Source: Acidimicrobiia bacterium (GTDB lineage Bacteria > Actinomycetota > Acidimicrobiia > IMCC26256 > JAENVU01). Taken from it: a stretch of 63,588 nt of DNA. Below are positions 16,659 to 25,813 of the stretch, in pieces. The stretch spans positions 1 through 63,588 of the forward strand of contig JANYJV010000082.1 in the NCBI GenBank assembly GCA_025361725.1, given 5' to 3'. Position 1 is the first letter of the stretch. Each line of letters begins with the position of its first letter. The notes under the pieces are model-generated. The model was given only the letters and a program-made list of their open reading frames with translations. It did no database searches and had not been told where the DNA came from. Made by a program: the position numbers and the translations under genes.

Positions 16659-17454
16659 TCTAGAGACATCGAAAGCCGAGGTTGCGGCGATCGTCGCCGA
16701 GCTGTGGGGCCAGTATCAGGCCGATCCGTCCACCGACGCTCGTGAGCGGCTGATCCTGCACTACTCGCCGCTCGTGAAGTTCGTCGCCGGCCGCGTGGCC
16801 GCCGGTCTGCCCCAGAGCATCGAACAATCGGATCTCGTGTCCTACGGCATCTTCGGGTTGATCGACGCGATCGACAAGTTCGACCCCGAACGTGGGTTCA
16901 AGTTCGAGACCTACGCCATCAGCCGCATCAAGGGCGCGATCATCGACGAGCTGCGCTCGATCGACTGGGTGCCCCGCTCGATCCGCTCCAAGGCGCGGGC
17001 CATCGAGCGTGCGTACTCCAAACTCGAGAACGAGCTGAAGCGGTCCCCGGACGATGCCGAGATGGCGGCCGAAATGGGGATCAGCGAATCAGAGCTGAGC
17101 CACACGCTGTCCCAGATCAGCTTCGTCGGCGTCGTGGCCCTCGACGAAGTGGTGAACACCGGCGAGAAGGGGAGCGGCACCACGACCGTCGGCGACACAG
17201 TGGCGGACAAGGTGAACGACCCGGTGGCCGCGTTCGAAGTGGAGGAGATGAAGCATCTCCTCGCCGACGCGATCAACCGCATGCCCGACCGCGAGCGTCT
17301 CGTCCTCACGCTCTATTACTACGAGGCCCTGACGCTCGCCGAGATCGGTACCGTCCTCGGCGTGACCGAGAGCCGGGTCTGTCAGATCCACACCAAGGCG
17401 ATCCTCCAACTCCGCGGCCGCCTCGTCGAACCGGCTTCCACGCCGAACCCGTAA
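16633..17454 (+). CDS. whiG: FliA/WhiG-type RNA polymerase sigma factor
   Basis: Sigma-28 group factor directing polymerase to a subset of promoters; in actinobacteria linked to development or motility. 273 residues from the ATG at 16633; a GTG at 16651 is a plausible alternative with only 8 bases of overlap with xerC. Region 2 (SDLVSYGIFGLIDAIDKFDPERGFKFETYA, with the polymerase-binding and -10 recognition parts, split here only for description), region 3 (about 125-160) and region 4 (TLAEIGTVLGVTESRVCQIH) are all present. No anti-sigma gene is adjacent. The target regulon cannot be inferred from this window. Confidence 0.93.
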   Translation: MNRRIHVPDLETSKAEVAAIVAELWGQYQADPSTDARERLILHYSPLVKFVAGRVAAGLPQSIEQSDLVSYGIFGLIDAIDKFDPERGFKFETYAISRIKGAIIDELRSIDWVPRSIRSKARAIERAYSKLENELKRSPDDAEMAAEMGISESELSHTLSQISFVGVVALDEVVNTGEKGSGTTTVGDTVADKVNDPVAAFEVEEMKHLLADAINRMPDRERLVLTLYYYEALTLAEIGTVLGVTESRVCQIHTKAILQLRGRLVEPASTPNP

Positions 17455-17594
17455 ACCGGGTGGCCCGCCCGATGCAGGGCCAAAAACCTGAGCCGAATGA
17501 CCTGCTGGCACGCGCCGGCGGACCTGGGTAAGGTCCTCGAACTTCCCCCAGACACTTCCTCCTCCCGTGTTCGCGTACGCCCCGGGAGGCGTCG

Positions 17595-19313
17595 ATGGGT
17601 ATTCGTTCTCTTCTTGTTGCTCTCCTCGCGTGTGGCGTCGCGTCGGCTGCGATGCCGAGCTCGGCGTCGGGCGCACCGTCGGACTCCACCGCCCCGAGCG
17701 CGTGGACGCGCCCGGTACCTGGCGCAGTCGCTCGTCCGTTCGTGGCGCCGCGCGCCATCTACGGCCCCGGTCACCGCGGCGTCGATTTCACTGCCCCGCC
17801 CGGTACGCCGGTGGTGGCGAGCTACGCCGGTGTCGTGACCTTCGCCGGCGACGTCGCCGGCTCGCTGCATGTGGTCATTGACCACGGTGACAGTCTCCGC
17901 ACATCGTCGTCGTTCCTCTTGCGCGGCGATGTGCAGCGTGGTCAGCGCGTCGTTCGCGGGCAGGTGGTCGGACTGGCCGGCGGTGTCGGTCCCGAGCACG
18001 CGGCGGGTGTGTTCCATTTCGGCCTGCGCGTCGGCGAGACCTACGTCGACCCGATGAAACTCTTCGCGCCCGTGGACCTCGCGGCCGTGATCCGGCTCGT
18101 GCCCGCGCACGCTCCGGCCCAGACCGGGCTGGCGACGCCAGCCGCCGAATCTCGTTCTCTCAGCCAGGCCCTGCACCTGCCTCGCGGCATTCCGGGTCTC
18201 GAGCCGCCGCCCGAACCCGACCTGTGGGACCAGGCGCTAGCGGCCGGAGACGACCTCCTCGGCGGCGTGGTTGCGGTTGGGACCGTGCTCACGTGGCCGG
18301 CACGAACCGTCAGTGCGTACGTCATCGACCACACGCCGGTCGGCGCCGGACTTTCCGACCTGCGAACAGTCGGATCCCGGTTCATGACCTACCTGCACAA
18401 CCAGGAGACCTGCAGCACGGACACCGCGGCGCGTCCGGGCGGTGGGGGATCCGGTCACCTCTTGATGGCGGTCGGCGGGATCAACAGCGAGACGGACTCG
18501 AAGACCGGACGCAGCTTCGGCCTCGATACGAAGGCGCTGGGCTACCACGCCAACGAGGTGAAGTGGTTCTCCTACGCGGCCGATGGCCGTGCGTACCGGT
18601 CGTCGGACACGTGGGGCGACCTGCTGGTCAAGGCGTACCTCCTACGGAATCAACTCCGCGCCTTACAGATCAGTCATCCCGGCCGGGAGGTGGATCTGAT
18701 TGCACACTCACAAGGAGGCGTGGTGGTCGATGCCTTCGTGCAACTCGTGTACGACCCGGTCGACCCCACGCTCCCGCCGCTCGGCAACTTCGTGAGCCTG
18801 TCGTCCCCGCACCAGGGTGCCCCCGCCGCGACTATCGCCAAGGAGGTTCGGACGGCACGAGACGGCCGGCGGCTCCTGGACTGGGCGGAGTCCGTCGCCG
18901 GCGGTGCGATGCCACCATCCGCCGGTCGCTCGACCCGGCAACTCGCCGAGGATTCGTCGTTCATGAAGAGCCTCTGGGACCGGCCGTTGCCGGATCACGT
19001 GGACATGACCTCGATCGCCGGCGACGACGATTTCGTGGTGCCGGGCAGCGCAACTGAGGCGCCGGGCGCGCGCCATGTGACCGTGGATCCCGGTGGCATC
19101 GGCGACCACTCCGCGATCGTCACCGATGCCGACGCGATGCGCGAGGTCCGGCTCGCGCTCGAGCAGCGACCGCCGAGCTGCGTCGGGCTCCTGCAGGGAA
19201 TTCGCGGTGCCGTCGAACCGGTCGTGATCCGGCGAGTCGAGCTGAACCTCGGGCGCGCCGTGTCAGACATCGCCCATGGCCGAATCCCCACGCCGGGGTC
19301 GCCCCTCGGCTGA
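17595..19313 (+). CDS. Secreted degenerate LytM (M23) domain fused to alpha/beta-hydrolase
   Basis: 572 residues, ATG preceded by GGGAGG. Signal peptide about 1-27. Residues 40-155 are an M23/LytM fold: His60 and Asp64 (HRGVD) and His141 remain, but the usual HxH first His is Val139 and the catalytic His of the TxYxHL segment is Phe107 (with Ser105 for Tyr), so peptidase activity is probably lost. Residues about 290-560 form a lipase-like alpha/beta-hydrolase with nucleophile Ser372 in AHSQGG. I infer a cell-envelope protein that binds peptidoglycan through the LytM part and carries an esterase. This gene is in the position of the M23 peptidase often found before rpsB in actinobacteria. Confidence 0.85.
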   Translation: MGIRSLLVALLACGVASAAMPSSASGAPSDSTAPSAWTRPVPGAVARPFVAPRAIYGPGHRGVDFTAPPGTPVVASYAGVVTFAGDVAGSLHVVIDHGDSLRTSSSFLLRGDVQRGQRVVRGQVVGLAGGVGPEHAAGVFHFGLRVGETYVDPMKLFAPVDLAAVIRLVPAHAPAQTGLATPAAESRSLSQALHLPRGIPGLEPPPEPDLWDQALAAGDDLLGGVVAVGTVLTWPARTVSAYVIDHTPVGAGLSDLRTVGSRFMTYLHNQETCSTDTAARPGGGGSGHLLMAVGGINSETDSKTGRSFGLDTKALGYHANEVKWFSYAADGRAYRSSDTWGDLLVKAYLLRNQLRALQISHPGREVDLIAHSQGGVVVDAFVQLVYDPVDPTLPPLGNFVSLSSPHQGAPAATIAKEVRTARDGRRLLDWAESVAGGAMPPSAGRSTRQLAEDSSFMKSLWDRPLPDHVDMTSIAGDDDFVVPGSATEAPGARHVTVDPGGIGDHSAIVTDADAMREVRLALEQRPPSCVGLLQGIRGAVEPVVIRRVELNLGRAVSDIAHGRIPTPGSPLG

Positions 19314-19386
19314 CCAACGATCCAACCGAAATCCATCCAACGCAATGCAACCATTCTGAACGCCCACAAGACATGGAGGTCTTGAC

Positions 19387-20682
19387 ATGACCATTGATTG
19401 GGACATCGAGCCCGTCACCAGCCCACCCGTCCCGCGACGACCCGGATCCACAACGATTCGTGACCGGTCGTGGCCGAAACTTCCGTCGCGACGGAACCTG
19501 ATCGTGGCGGGCGCCGTCGGGTTGGCTGCGCTGGTCTCGGTCATCGGTCTCGGCGTCATCGGCGCGTCGGACTCGACCCGCCCGAGCCACGCCGCCGGTT
19601 CTCCGATCGGGCGTCAGGGTCCGTTCGCGCCGCGGCATCCCAAGTACCTCGCCAGCGTGTGGTCACACGACCTGATCTCGGACCCCACGGCGTTGTTGGT
19701 CGACGGCGAGGACGCCTTCGTGGTCGGGCCGTACCAGGTCACGGATCTTGATCCAAAGGGCGGGAGCCAGCGGTGGCAGACCGAGGTCAAGAATGCGGAG
19801 CCATTCATCGTCGCGGATCGGACCACGGTGGTGGTCGCCGCCGTCGACGGCTTCGAAGCGTTGGACCGTGGTTCCGGCGCTTCTCGGTGGCGGGTCGACG
19901 TCGACAGCCCCCTTGACCGGGGCCGCACCGTCGGACTCGTGCACGTCGGCGGTGTCGAGGTTGCCGTCGTCGCCACGAAACTTGGTGGTGTGGTCGGGAT
20001 CGATGGCGGGACGGGCCAAGTCATGTGGTCGGTCCACGTCGACGGTGAGCCACGCGGTCGGTGGGCCGTGGACGATCGCAGCGGCACGGTGGCGCTTGAG
20101 ACGACCGACGGCGAGCACGTGACGCTGAGAGTCTTCGATGCCGCATCCGGCCAGGTTCGCTGGAGAGCGGTTCTGGGTCGCGATACCGGCGTTCCGGTGT
20201 ACGTCGGTGATCTGTTGATCCTCGGCACCGGCCGTACCGATGAAGGCTCCGTGCAGGCCTATGCCGTCGCCGACGGAACCCGGGCGTGGAAGACGCGGAT
20301 GACGGCCAGCTTCGAGGAGTCGATGGCTCCGGCGGTGGTGGGTCGTTCGGTGATCTTCGTTGACAAGATCGGCGGGATCGCCTCCCTGATCGCGAAGACG
20401 GGCAAGGTGACCTGGTCCATGGCACTGCCCCGAACCGTCGTCATGGCCGACTCTCCTGCCGTTTCGGGCGACGTCATGGTGCTGCACGACACCTTTGCGA
20501 ATGTCCACACCGTCGATCTGCAGACCGGCACACTCCTGGCGTCTCGGCAGTCGGTCGGCGTACCGGTGGGTCTCGGCGGCACGCCGAACCGGATCGTCTA
20601 CGCGCAGTCTGGAGCGACATACGGGCAGGTCATCGCCTATGAACCTCGGGTCCTCGCCAGCAAACAAGCCACCCGCCCCTGA
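19387..20682 (+). CDS. Membrane-anchored PQQ-type beta-propeller protein
   Basis: 431 residues, ATG with GGAGG seven bases upstream. Residues 1-37 are cytoplasmic, a transmembrane helix spans about 38-60, and the extracytoplasmic part has repeated blades with the propeller motif (for example DGGTGQVMWSVHVDG, AASGQVRWRAVLG, ADGTRAWKTRM, AKTGKVTWSMALP). Similar to BamB-like and quinoprotein-like repeats, but no quinone-binding or dehydrogenase residues are evident. Likely a scaffold or sensor at the cell surface; function unknown. Confidence 0.85.
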   Translation: MTIDWDIEPVTSPPVPRRPGSTTIRDRSWPKLPSRRNLIVAGAVGLAALVSVIGLGVIGASDSTRPSHAAGSPIGRQGPFAPRHPKYLASVWSHDLISDPTALLVDGEDAFVVGPYQVTDLDPKGGSQRWQTEVKNAEPFIVADRTTVVVAAVDGFEALDRGSGASRWRVDVDSPLDRGRTVGLVHVGGVEVAVVATKLGGVVGIDGGTGQVMWSVHVDGEPRGRWAVDDRSGTVALETTDGEHVTLRVFDAASGQVRWRAVLGRDTGVPVYVGDLLILGTGRTDEGSVQAYAVADGTRAWKTRMTASFEESMAPAVVGRSVIFVDKIGGIASLIAKTGKVTWSMALPRTVVMADSPAVSGDVMVLHDTFANVHTVDLQTGTLLASRQSVGVPVGLGGTPNRIVYAQSGATYGQVIAYEPRVLASKQATRP

Positions 20683-20685
20683 CCT

Positions 20686-20813
20686 CGGCCCGGCCCGCAG
20701 GGCCAAGAGCGGGAGACAAGAGCGGGGTGGGGCGGGCACGCGCTGGCGGCCGTTGATACAGCGGAGCGTGGCCCGGGCGGCCCGGCCCGCAGGGCCAAGA
20801 GCGGGAGACAAGA
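20686..20813 (+). repeat. Dispersed hairpin repeat, two tandem copies
   Basis: A perfect 36-bp sequence occurs at 20686-20721 and again at 20778-20813 (92-bp period). Each contains the hairpin GGCCC, loop GCA, GGGCC and the tail AAGAGCGGGAGACAAGA. The second copy also has the fuller upstream part starting GGCGGGCACGCG at 20731. Together with the rpsB leader this accounts for the 328-base gap between the propeller gene and rpsB. Confidence 0.85.
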
Positions 20814-20881
20814 ACAGCAATGTTAGGTGCCCCGGCGGCTGAGAGTCCGCCGCTGACCCGGGGGGTTCGAGGGGGTCCGGC

Positions 20882-20977
20882 TACAGTGACCGCCGACTCG
20901 TTGGCCCCTCGGGGTCGCGAGATCTTGCACGCCTGGCATCCAATGGTCGCGTCCGGAACCCTCCGGAGGCGCTGACC
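20882..20977 (+). promoter_or_regulatory. Putative rpsB promoter and leader hairpin
   Basis: TACAGT at 20882-20887 is a candidate -10 box; the resulting leader would be about 115 bases. It contains a long imperfect hairpin (GGTCGCG at 20945 pairing with GCGCTGACC ending 20977, with TCCGG/CCGGA inside), a possible autoregulatory site for S2. The ribosome binding site AGGAAAGGAAA directly precedes the GTG. Confidence 0.4.
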
Positions 20978-21010
20978 GGGCGGAAGTTCAACCAGAGGAA
21001 AGGAAACCCC

Positions 21011-22006
21011 GTGGCTGTCGTCACCATGAAACAGCTGCTGGCGGCCGGAGTTCACTTCGGTCACCAGACGCGCCGTTGGAACCCGAAGATGCGTCGTTTC
21101 ATCTTCGGCGAACGCAATGGCATCTACATCGTCGACCTCGAGCAGACGCTCGATCGCATCGACACCGCCTATCGATTCGTCCGCGGCACCGTCGCCGACG
21201 GCGGCACCGTCCTCTTCGTCGGTACGAAGAAGCAGGCGCGTGAGCCGATCCAGGAGATGGCCAACCGCTGTGGCATGCCGTACGTGAACTACCGCTGGCT
21301 CGGTGGAATGCTCACCAACTTCCAGACGGTCCACGCTCGCGTGTCGAAGCTCCGCGAGATGGAGCGCCAGCTCGCCACCGGTGAAGTCGAGCAGATGATC
21401 AAGAAGGAAGGCCTCAAGCTCCGGCGCGAGGTCGTCAAGCTCGATCGGAACCTCGGCGGTATCCGCAACCTCGAGAAGCTTCCGAGTGCGATTTTCATCA
21501 TCGACACCAAGCAAGAGCACATTGCGGTGACCGAGGCGAACCGCCTGGGAATCCCGGTGGTCGCGATCGTGGACACCAACTGCGATCCGGACATCATCCA
21601 GTACGTGATTCCGGGCAACGACGACGCGATTCGCTCGTCGAACCTGATGTGCCGGGTCATCGCCGACGCGGTGGACGAAGGCCGTCATCTTGCCCAGAAG
21701 AAGGGTGCGCGCCCGGGCACGAAGTCCGAGAAGCAGGCCCCGAAGCCGCTGACACCGGAGGAGAAGAAGGCGAAGGCCGACGCCCAAGCCGAGGCCCGCA
21801 ACGCGGCGGCGGCCCAGCAGGCCGCACGCGAGGCTCGTCTGGCGGAAGCGAAGGCTCAGAAGGCCACCGAAACTGCGGCGGCTCCTGAAGTCGAGGACGC
21901 ACCGACAGCCAAGGCCGATTCGGCCACCGACGCCACCTCGACCTCAGAGGAGACGCCTGCGGCTGCGGTCGCGGCCGAGCCCACAGCTGAGAGCACCAAT
22001 GGCTGA
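21011..22006 (+). CDS. rpsB: 30S ribosomal protein S2
   Basis: Small-subunit protein needed for S1-region function and translation initiation. The GTG start follows AGGAAAGGAAA. 331 residues: a normal S2 core in about 1-235 ([61 protein letters not shown]) and then a ~95-residue Ala/Glu/Lys-rich tail beyond the usual family length, like the S16 tail in this genome. The stop overlaps the tsf start by 8 bases. Confidence 0.97.
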   Translation: MAVVTMKQLLAAGVHFGHQTRRWNPKMRRFIFGERNGIYIVDLEQTLDRIDTAYRFVRGTVADGGTVLFVGTKKQAREPIQEMANRCGMPYVNYRWLGGMLTNFQTVHARVSKLREMERQLATGEVEQMIKKEGLKLRREVVKLDRNLGGIRNLEKLPSAIFIIDTKQEHIAVTEANRLGIPVVAIVDTNCDPDIIQYVIPGNDDAIRSSNLMCRVIADAVDEGRHLAQKKGARPGTKSEKQAPKPLTPEEKKAKADAQAEARNAAAAQQAAREARLAEAKAQKATETAAAPEVEDAPTAKADSATDATSTSEETPAAAVAAEPTAESTNG

Positions 22007-22844
22007 CATCGCAGCGAAGGATGTTGCCGCGCTCCGCAAGGCAACGGGCGCCGGGATGATGGATTGCAAGAAGGCCCTCGTCGAGTCCGATGGTGACATC
22101 GAGGCGGCGAAGGACTGGCTGCGCAAGAAGGGTCTGTCCGGAGCGGCCAAGCGTCAAGGTCGGGCCGCGGACCAAGGTGCCGTCGAAGTCGTGGTGGAAG
22201 CCACCACCGCGGCCGTCGTCGAACTCAACTGCGAGACGGACTTCGTCGCCAAGGGTGCGGACTTCAAGACCGCGGTGGCGTCGCTCGCCGCCCAGGTCGC
22301 GACCCACGGCGACACGGATCTCGCGGCGCAGCCGTACGAGGGTTCCACCGTCGGCGAAGCGATCACCCAGCTCGGCTCCAGGCTCGGTGAACGCATCGAG
22401 CTCGGTCGCGTCGCTCGCTACGAATCCACCGACGGCGTGCTCGACGCGTACAAGCATGTCCAGAATGACCGTGGCACCATCGGGGTGCTCGTCGAACTCG
22501 CTGGAGTGACCCCGGGGGACGAGAAGGCCAAGGCCGTCGCCCACGACATCGCGCTGCACATCGCAAGCGCGGCGCCGCGATACGTCAGCAAGGACGACGT
22601 TCCCGCGGATGCGTTGGAGAAGGAGCGCGAGCTTCTGACCGAGCTGACCCGAAACGAAGGCAAGCCCGACGACGTCATCGACAAGATCGTCACCGGTCGC
22701 CTCAACGGCTTCTACAAGGATTACTGCCTGCTCGAGCAGGGGTTCGTGAAAGAGCCCAAAACCTCGATCGCCAAGCTGGTCCAGGGTCTCGGTGCCGGGG
22801 CGAGTGTCCGGCGCTTCGCCCGGATCAAGGTCGGCGAGGACTGA
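21999..22844 (+). CDS. tsf: Elongation factor Ts
   Basis: Guanine-nucleotide exchange factor for EF-Tu. 281 residues. N-terminal UBA-like segment ([19 protein letters not shown]), the TDFVAKG motif that contacts EF-Tu, and two core subdomains ending in [14 protein letters not shown]. Its ATG lies inside the end of rpsB, so translation of the two is coupled. Confidence 0.97.
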   Translation: MADIAAKDVAALRKATGAGMMDCKKALVESDGDIEAAKDWLRKKGLSGAAKRQGRAADQGAVEVVVEATTAAVVELNCETDFVAKGADFKTAVASLAAQVATHGDTDLAAQPYEGSTVGEAITQLGSRLGERIELGRVARYESTDGVLDAYKHVQNDRGTIGVLVELAGVTPGDEKAKAVAHDIALHIASAAPRYVSKDDVPADALEKERELLTELTRNEGKPDDVIDKIVTGRLNGFYKDYCLLEQGFVKEPKTSIAKLVQGLGAGASVRRFARIKVGED

Positions 22845-22852
22845 GTCGAGTC

Positions 22853-23587
22853 GTGTCCCAGAGCCGGTTCCGTCGAGTCATTCTGAAGTTGTCCGGCGAG
22901 TCGTTCGCCGAAGAAATCGGCTTCGGGATCGACGCGACGATCGTCGAGCGAATTGCCACCGAGATCGCCGATGCCCGCAACGAGTTGGGGCTCGAGATCG
23001 CGATCGTGGTTGGTGGCGGCAACATCTTCCGCGGCATGGCCGGAAAGACCCGGGGCATGGATCGGGCGCGCGCGGACTACATGGGCATGCTGGCCACGGT
23101 GATCAACGCGTTGGCGCTCCAGGACGCGCTCGAAGCGGTCGGTCAACCGACCCGGGTGCAGACCGCGATCACGATGGCCAAGGTCGCGGAGCCGTACATC
23201 CCGCTGCGGGCGATCCGCCACCTCGAGAAGGGTCGGATCGTCGTGTTCGCCGCCGGGACCGGCAACCCGTACTTCACCACGGACACCACCGCGGCCCTCC
23301 GCGGCGCCGAGATGGGTGCGGACGCGGTCTTGAAGGGCACGCACAGCGGGGTCGATGGCGTGTACAACGCGGACCCCCGTCTCGATCCCACCGCAGTGAA
23401 GCTCGACACGATCACCCACTTCGAGGTGATCAATCAGGGTCTGAAGGTGATGGACTCGACCGCGATCACCTTCTGCATGGACAACGCACTGCCGATCATC
23501 GTCTTCGACGTGTCGACGCCCGGAAACATCCGGCGCGCGCTCATCGGCGAGGCGATCGGCACGCTGGTCAGTTCGGAAGGGGCCTGA
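22853..23587 (+). CDS. pyrH: UMP kinase
   Basis: Phosphorylates UMP to UDP with ATP in pyrimidine synthesis; bacterial hexameric type, unrelated to eukaryotic UMP/CMP kinase. 244 residues from a GTG 8 bases after tsf. Motifs: [10 protein letters not shown] for phosphate binding, [28 protein letters not shown], the [17 protein letters not shown] segment and the [15 protein letters not shown] acceptor region. All residues expected for catalysis are present. Confidence 0.96.
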   Translation: MSQSRFRRVILKLSGESFAEEIGFGIDATIVERIATEIADARNELGLEIAIVVGGGNIFRGMAGKTRGMDRARADYMGMLATVINALALQDALEAVGQPTRVQTAITMAKVAEPYIPLRAIRHLEKGRIVVFAAGTGNPYFTTDTTAALRGAEMGADAVLKGTHSGVDGVYNADPRLDPTAVKLDTITHFEVINQGLKVMDSTAITFCMDNALPIIVFDVSTPGNIRRALIGEAIGTLVSSEGA

Positions 23588-23588
23588 G

Positions 23589-24152
23589 ATGCCGACAGCT
23601 TCCGAGGTGGTGGCCGATGGTCGCGACAAGATGCAGAAGGCCATCGAGCACCTGAAGTCCGAGTTCTCGGCCGTGCGGACCGGGCGGGCCACGCCGGCGC
23701 TCGTCGAGAAGATCCGGGTGGACTACTACGGCAGCGAGGTCCCGCTCCAGCAGCTGGCCGGGTTCGCGGTCCCCGAAGCACGGGTCCTGGTGGTGTCGCC
23801 GTACGACAAGGGCGCACTCACGGCGATCGAGAAGGCGCTCCAGCAGAGCGATCTCGGTATCAACCCCGGCAACGACGGCCAGGTCATCCGTCTGGTCTTT
23901 CCCGAGCTGACCCAGGAACGCCGGAAGGACCTCGTCAAAGTGGTCAAGGGTCAGGCCGAGGACGGCCGGATCGCGGTGCGCAACGTCCGGCGCCACGCCC
24001 GCCAGGAACTCGAGGCAATGGAGAAGAACGGCGAAATCTCCAAGGACGAGTTGGAGCGAATCGAGAAGGAACTCGAGAAACTCACGCACGAAGTGGTGGC
24101 CGAAGTCGATCACATCCTGGGTCTCAAAGAGCACGAGCTCCTCGAGGTCTGA
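23589..24152 (+). CDS. frr: Ribosome recycling factor
   Basis: Splits post-termination ribosomes together with EF-G. 187 residues, family length, ATG one base after the pyrH stop. Three-helix-bundle segments (MQKAIEHLKSEFSAVRTGRA, YYGSEVPLQQLAGF and RRHARQELEAMEKNGEISKDE) are all present. Last gene of the rpsB-tsf-pyrH-frr unit. Confidence 0.97.
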   Translation: MPTASEVVADGRDKMQKAIEHLKSEFSAVRTGRATPALVEKIRVDYYGSEVPLQQLAGFAVPEARVLVVSPYDKGALTAIEKALQQSDLGINPGNDGQVIRLVFPELTQERRKDLVKVVKGQAEDGRIAVRNVRRHARQELEAMEKNGEISKDELERIEKELEKLTHEVVAEVDHILGLKEHELLEV

Positions 24153-24182
24153 GGGGCAGCAAGGGACGAGGTATCGGGGTCG

Positions 24183-24208
24183 GTTGACCCCAGGGGTCTA
24201 GGGTCAAC
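24183..24208 (+). promoter_or_regulatory. Nested palindrome upstream of cdsA
   Basis: GTTGACCC (24183-24190) and GGGTCAAC (24201-24208) form an 8-bp inverted repeat with a 10-base spacer; inside it GACCCC-A-GGGGTC (24186-24198) is a second, overlapping palindrome. A TAGGGT box (24199-24204) is embedded, so it resembles an operator on a promoter. It could also be the frr terminator, but no T-run follows. Confidence 0.45.
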
Positions 24209-24241
24209 GTGTGTTCAACGTGGCCCACGGGGGGTACTGCC

Positions 24242-25813
24242 GTGACTGATCGTCACGACGACGACAACCAGAGCGCAGACGTCCCGGCAGCGATGCCGTC
24301 GAGCGGCAGCGAGGGCGTGCGCATCATCGGCGCGGAAGAGGCCCAGGCCGTGCTCGAATCGGGAGCCGTCGCCCATCGCATTGGCGACGTCGCCACTCAG
24401 GCTGATCCGAAACCAGACGACGTCGGGTCGGGCGGTTCGAGCCCGCGTGGGACCTTCGGCGGAGTCGGCGAGGCAGAACCGGTCGCGGCCGAAGAGCCAA
24501 CCGCCGAACATCCGACGGTCGGTTTCGGTGACGCCACACCCGCGTGGAACGGCGACGAGACCCAGGCCCTGGACATTGTCGACCTCGGTGCGGACGGCGA
24601 GGGCGTGACCAAACTCCCGGCGGCGGAATCGGCGAACGCAGCCCCTGCACCCGAGGGCCTGCCGCATTGGAGCGAGCCGGCGACCGGTGAAGTCCCCATC
24701 ATCCTCCCGGAGTCCGAGCTGGATGATGACGGCGCGGACCCCTCGGGTGGATTGCGGTTCCGGACCGGTGCCACGGCAGGATGGACCGACGAAGAACTGG
24801 AATCGTTCGACGGTCTGGAGCCCGAGTCCGACGACGAGGGCGGCCTGAGCGCATTGGCGAGTCCACCCGAAGACGACGACGTCGCGTTCGACCGGGAAGT
24901 CGCGGCTCGTCGGGTCCGTATCACCCCGAGTCCGAGGCCGCGTCCGAGCAGTGGGCTGGGCTCGAAGCGTTCCAGCGGCGACGACGGTCAGGTGAACGCC
25001 GGTCCTGCCCGTCCGGACATGTTGGTTCGGGTTGTCACCGGCGTCGGTATGGCCGTGCTGGCCTTGGTATGTCTTTCGCTGGGTCCGGATGCCACGGTTG
25101 TGCTCGCCACGCTGGTGGTCGGCGTGTGCACGTTCGAGTTGTTCCAGGCCCTACACACGCGTGGGTTCCGGCCGGCGACAGTCATTGCGATCCTCGGGTC
25201 CCTGACGATCGTGCCCCTCGCGTACAACCGCGGCGAGTTCGCATTCGTGTTCATCCTGCCGTTGGTCATGGTCTTCACGTTGCTGTGGTTCGTGTTCGAG
25301 GTCGTCCACACCCGGCCGATGGTGAACGTGGCAGTCACGGTCGGCGGGTTCGTCTACGTCGGGGTCATCGGCGGTTTCGCCGGACTCTTGCTCACCTCGG
25401 AGAACGGCGTCGGTCTCCTCCTCGGTGTCGCGATCCCCGTGATCGCGTACGACATTTTCGGCTACCTCATTGGTTCTCAGCTCGGCAAGACGCGTCTGGC
25501 GCCGGCGATCTCGCCCAACAAGACCGTCGAGGGGCTCATCGGGGGGATGACCGGTTCGATCATCGTCTCGGTGCTGATCGTGAAGCAGATCACTCCGTGG
25601 GGGAATCTCACCGACGCGTTGGCCCTCGGGATCACCGTGGCGTTCATGGCGCCGCTCGGTGACCTCTCGGAGTCGATGCTGAAACGTGATCTCGGCATCA
25701 AGGACTTCGGCGCGATCCTGCCCGGTCACGGCGGGGTCCTGGATCGGTTTGACGCCATATTGTTCTGCATGCCCGCGGTGTACTTCCTTGCCCGGGCGCT
25801 GAAGATCGGTTGA
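24242..25813 (+). CDS. cdsA: Phosphatidate cytidylyltransferase with long acidic N-terminus
   Basis: Makes CDP-diacylglycerol from phosphatidate and CTP, the branch point of phospholipid synthesis. The GTG at 24242 has GGGGGG upstream; a GTG at 24209 is an alternative. 523 residues: about 1-258 is hydrophilic, Asp/Glu/Pro-rich and probably disordered, not part of the family core; about 258-520 holds several transmembrane helices and the family signature LKRDLGIKDFGAILPGHGG followed by VLDRFD near the C-terminus. First gene of a tightly overlapping operon with dxr, the site-2 protease and ispG. Confidence 0.92.
   Translation: MTDRHDDDNQSADVPAAMPSSGSEGVRIIGAEEAQAVLESGAVAHRIGDVATQADPKPDDVGSGGSSPRGTFGGVGEAEPVAAEEPTAEHPTVGFGDATPAWNGDETQALDIVDLGADGEGVTKLPAAESANAAPAPEGLPHWSEPATGEVPIILPESELDDDGADPSGGLRFRTGATAGWTDEELESFDGLEPESDDEGGLSALASPPEDDDVAFDREVAARRVRITPSPRPRPSSGLGSKRSSGDDGQVNAGPARPDMLVRVVTGVGMAVLALVCLSLGPDATVVLATLVVGVCTFELFQALHTRGFRPATVIAILGSLTIVPLAYNRGEFAFVFILPLVMVFTLLWFVFEVVHTRPMVNVAVTVGGFVYVGVIGGFAGLLLTSENGVGLLLGVAIPVIAYDIFGYLIGSQLGKTRLAPAISPNKTVEGLIGGMTGSIIVSVLIVKQITPWGNLTDALALGITVAFMAPLGDLSESMLKRDLGIKDFGAILPGHGGVLDRFDAILFCMPAVYFLARALKIG

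Noticed and set aside
20825-20890. CTGAGAG near rpsB, resembling part of a TPP riboswitch
   Set aside because: The rest of the TPP consensus (the CCTGATCTGG-type arm and GCGNAGGGA) is missing, and the downstream genes are not thiamine genes.
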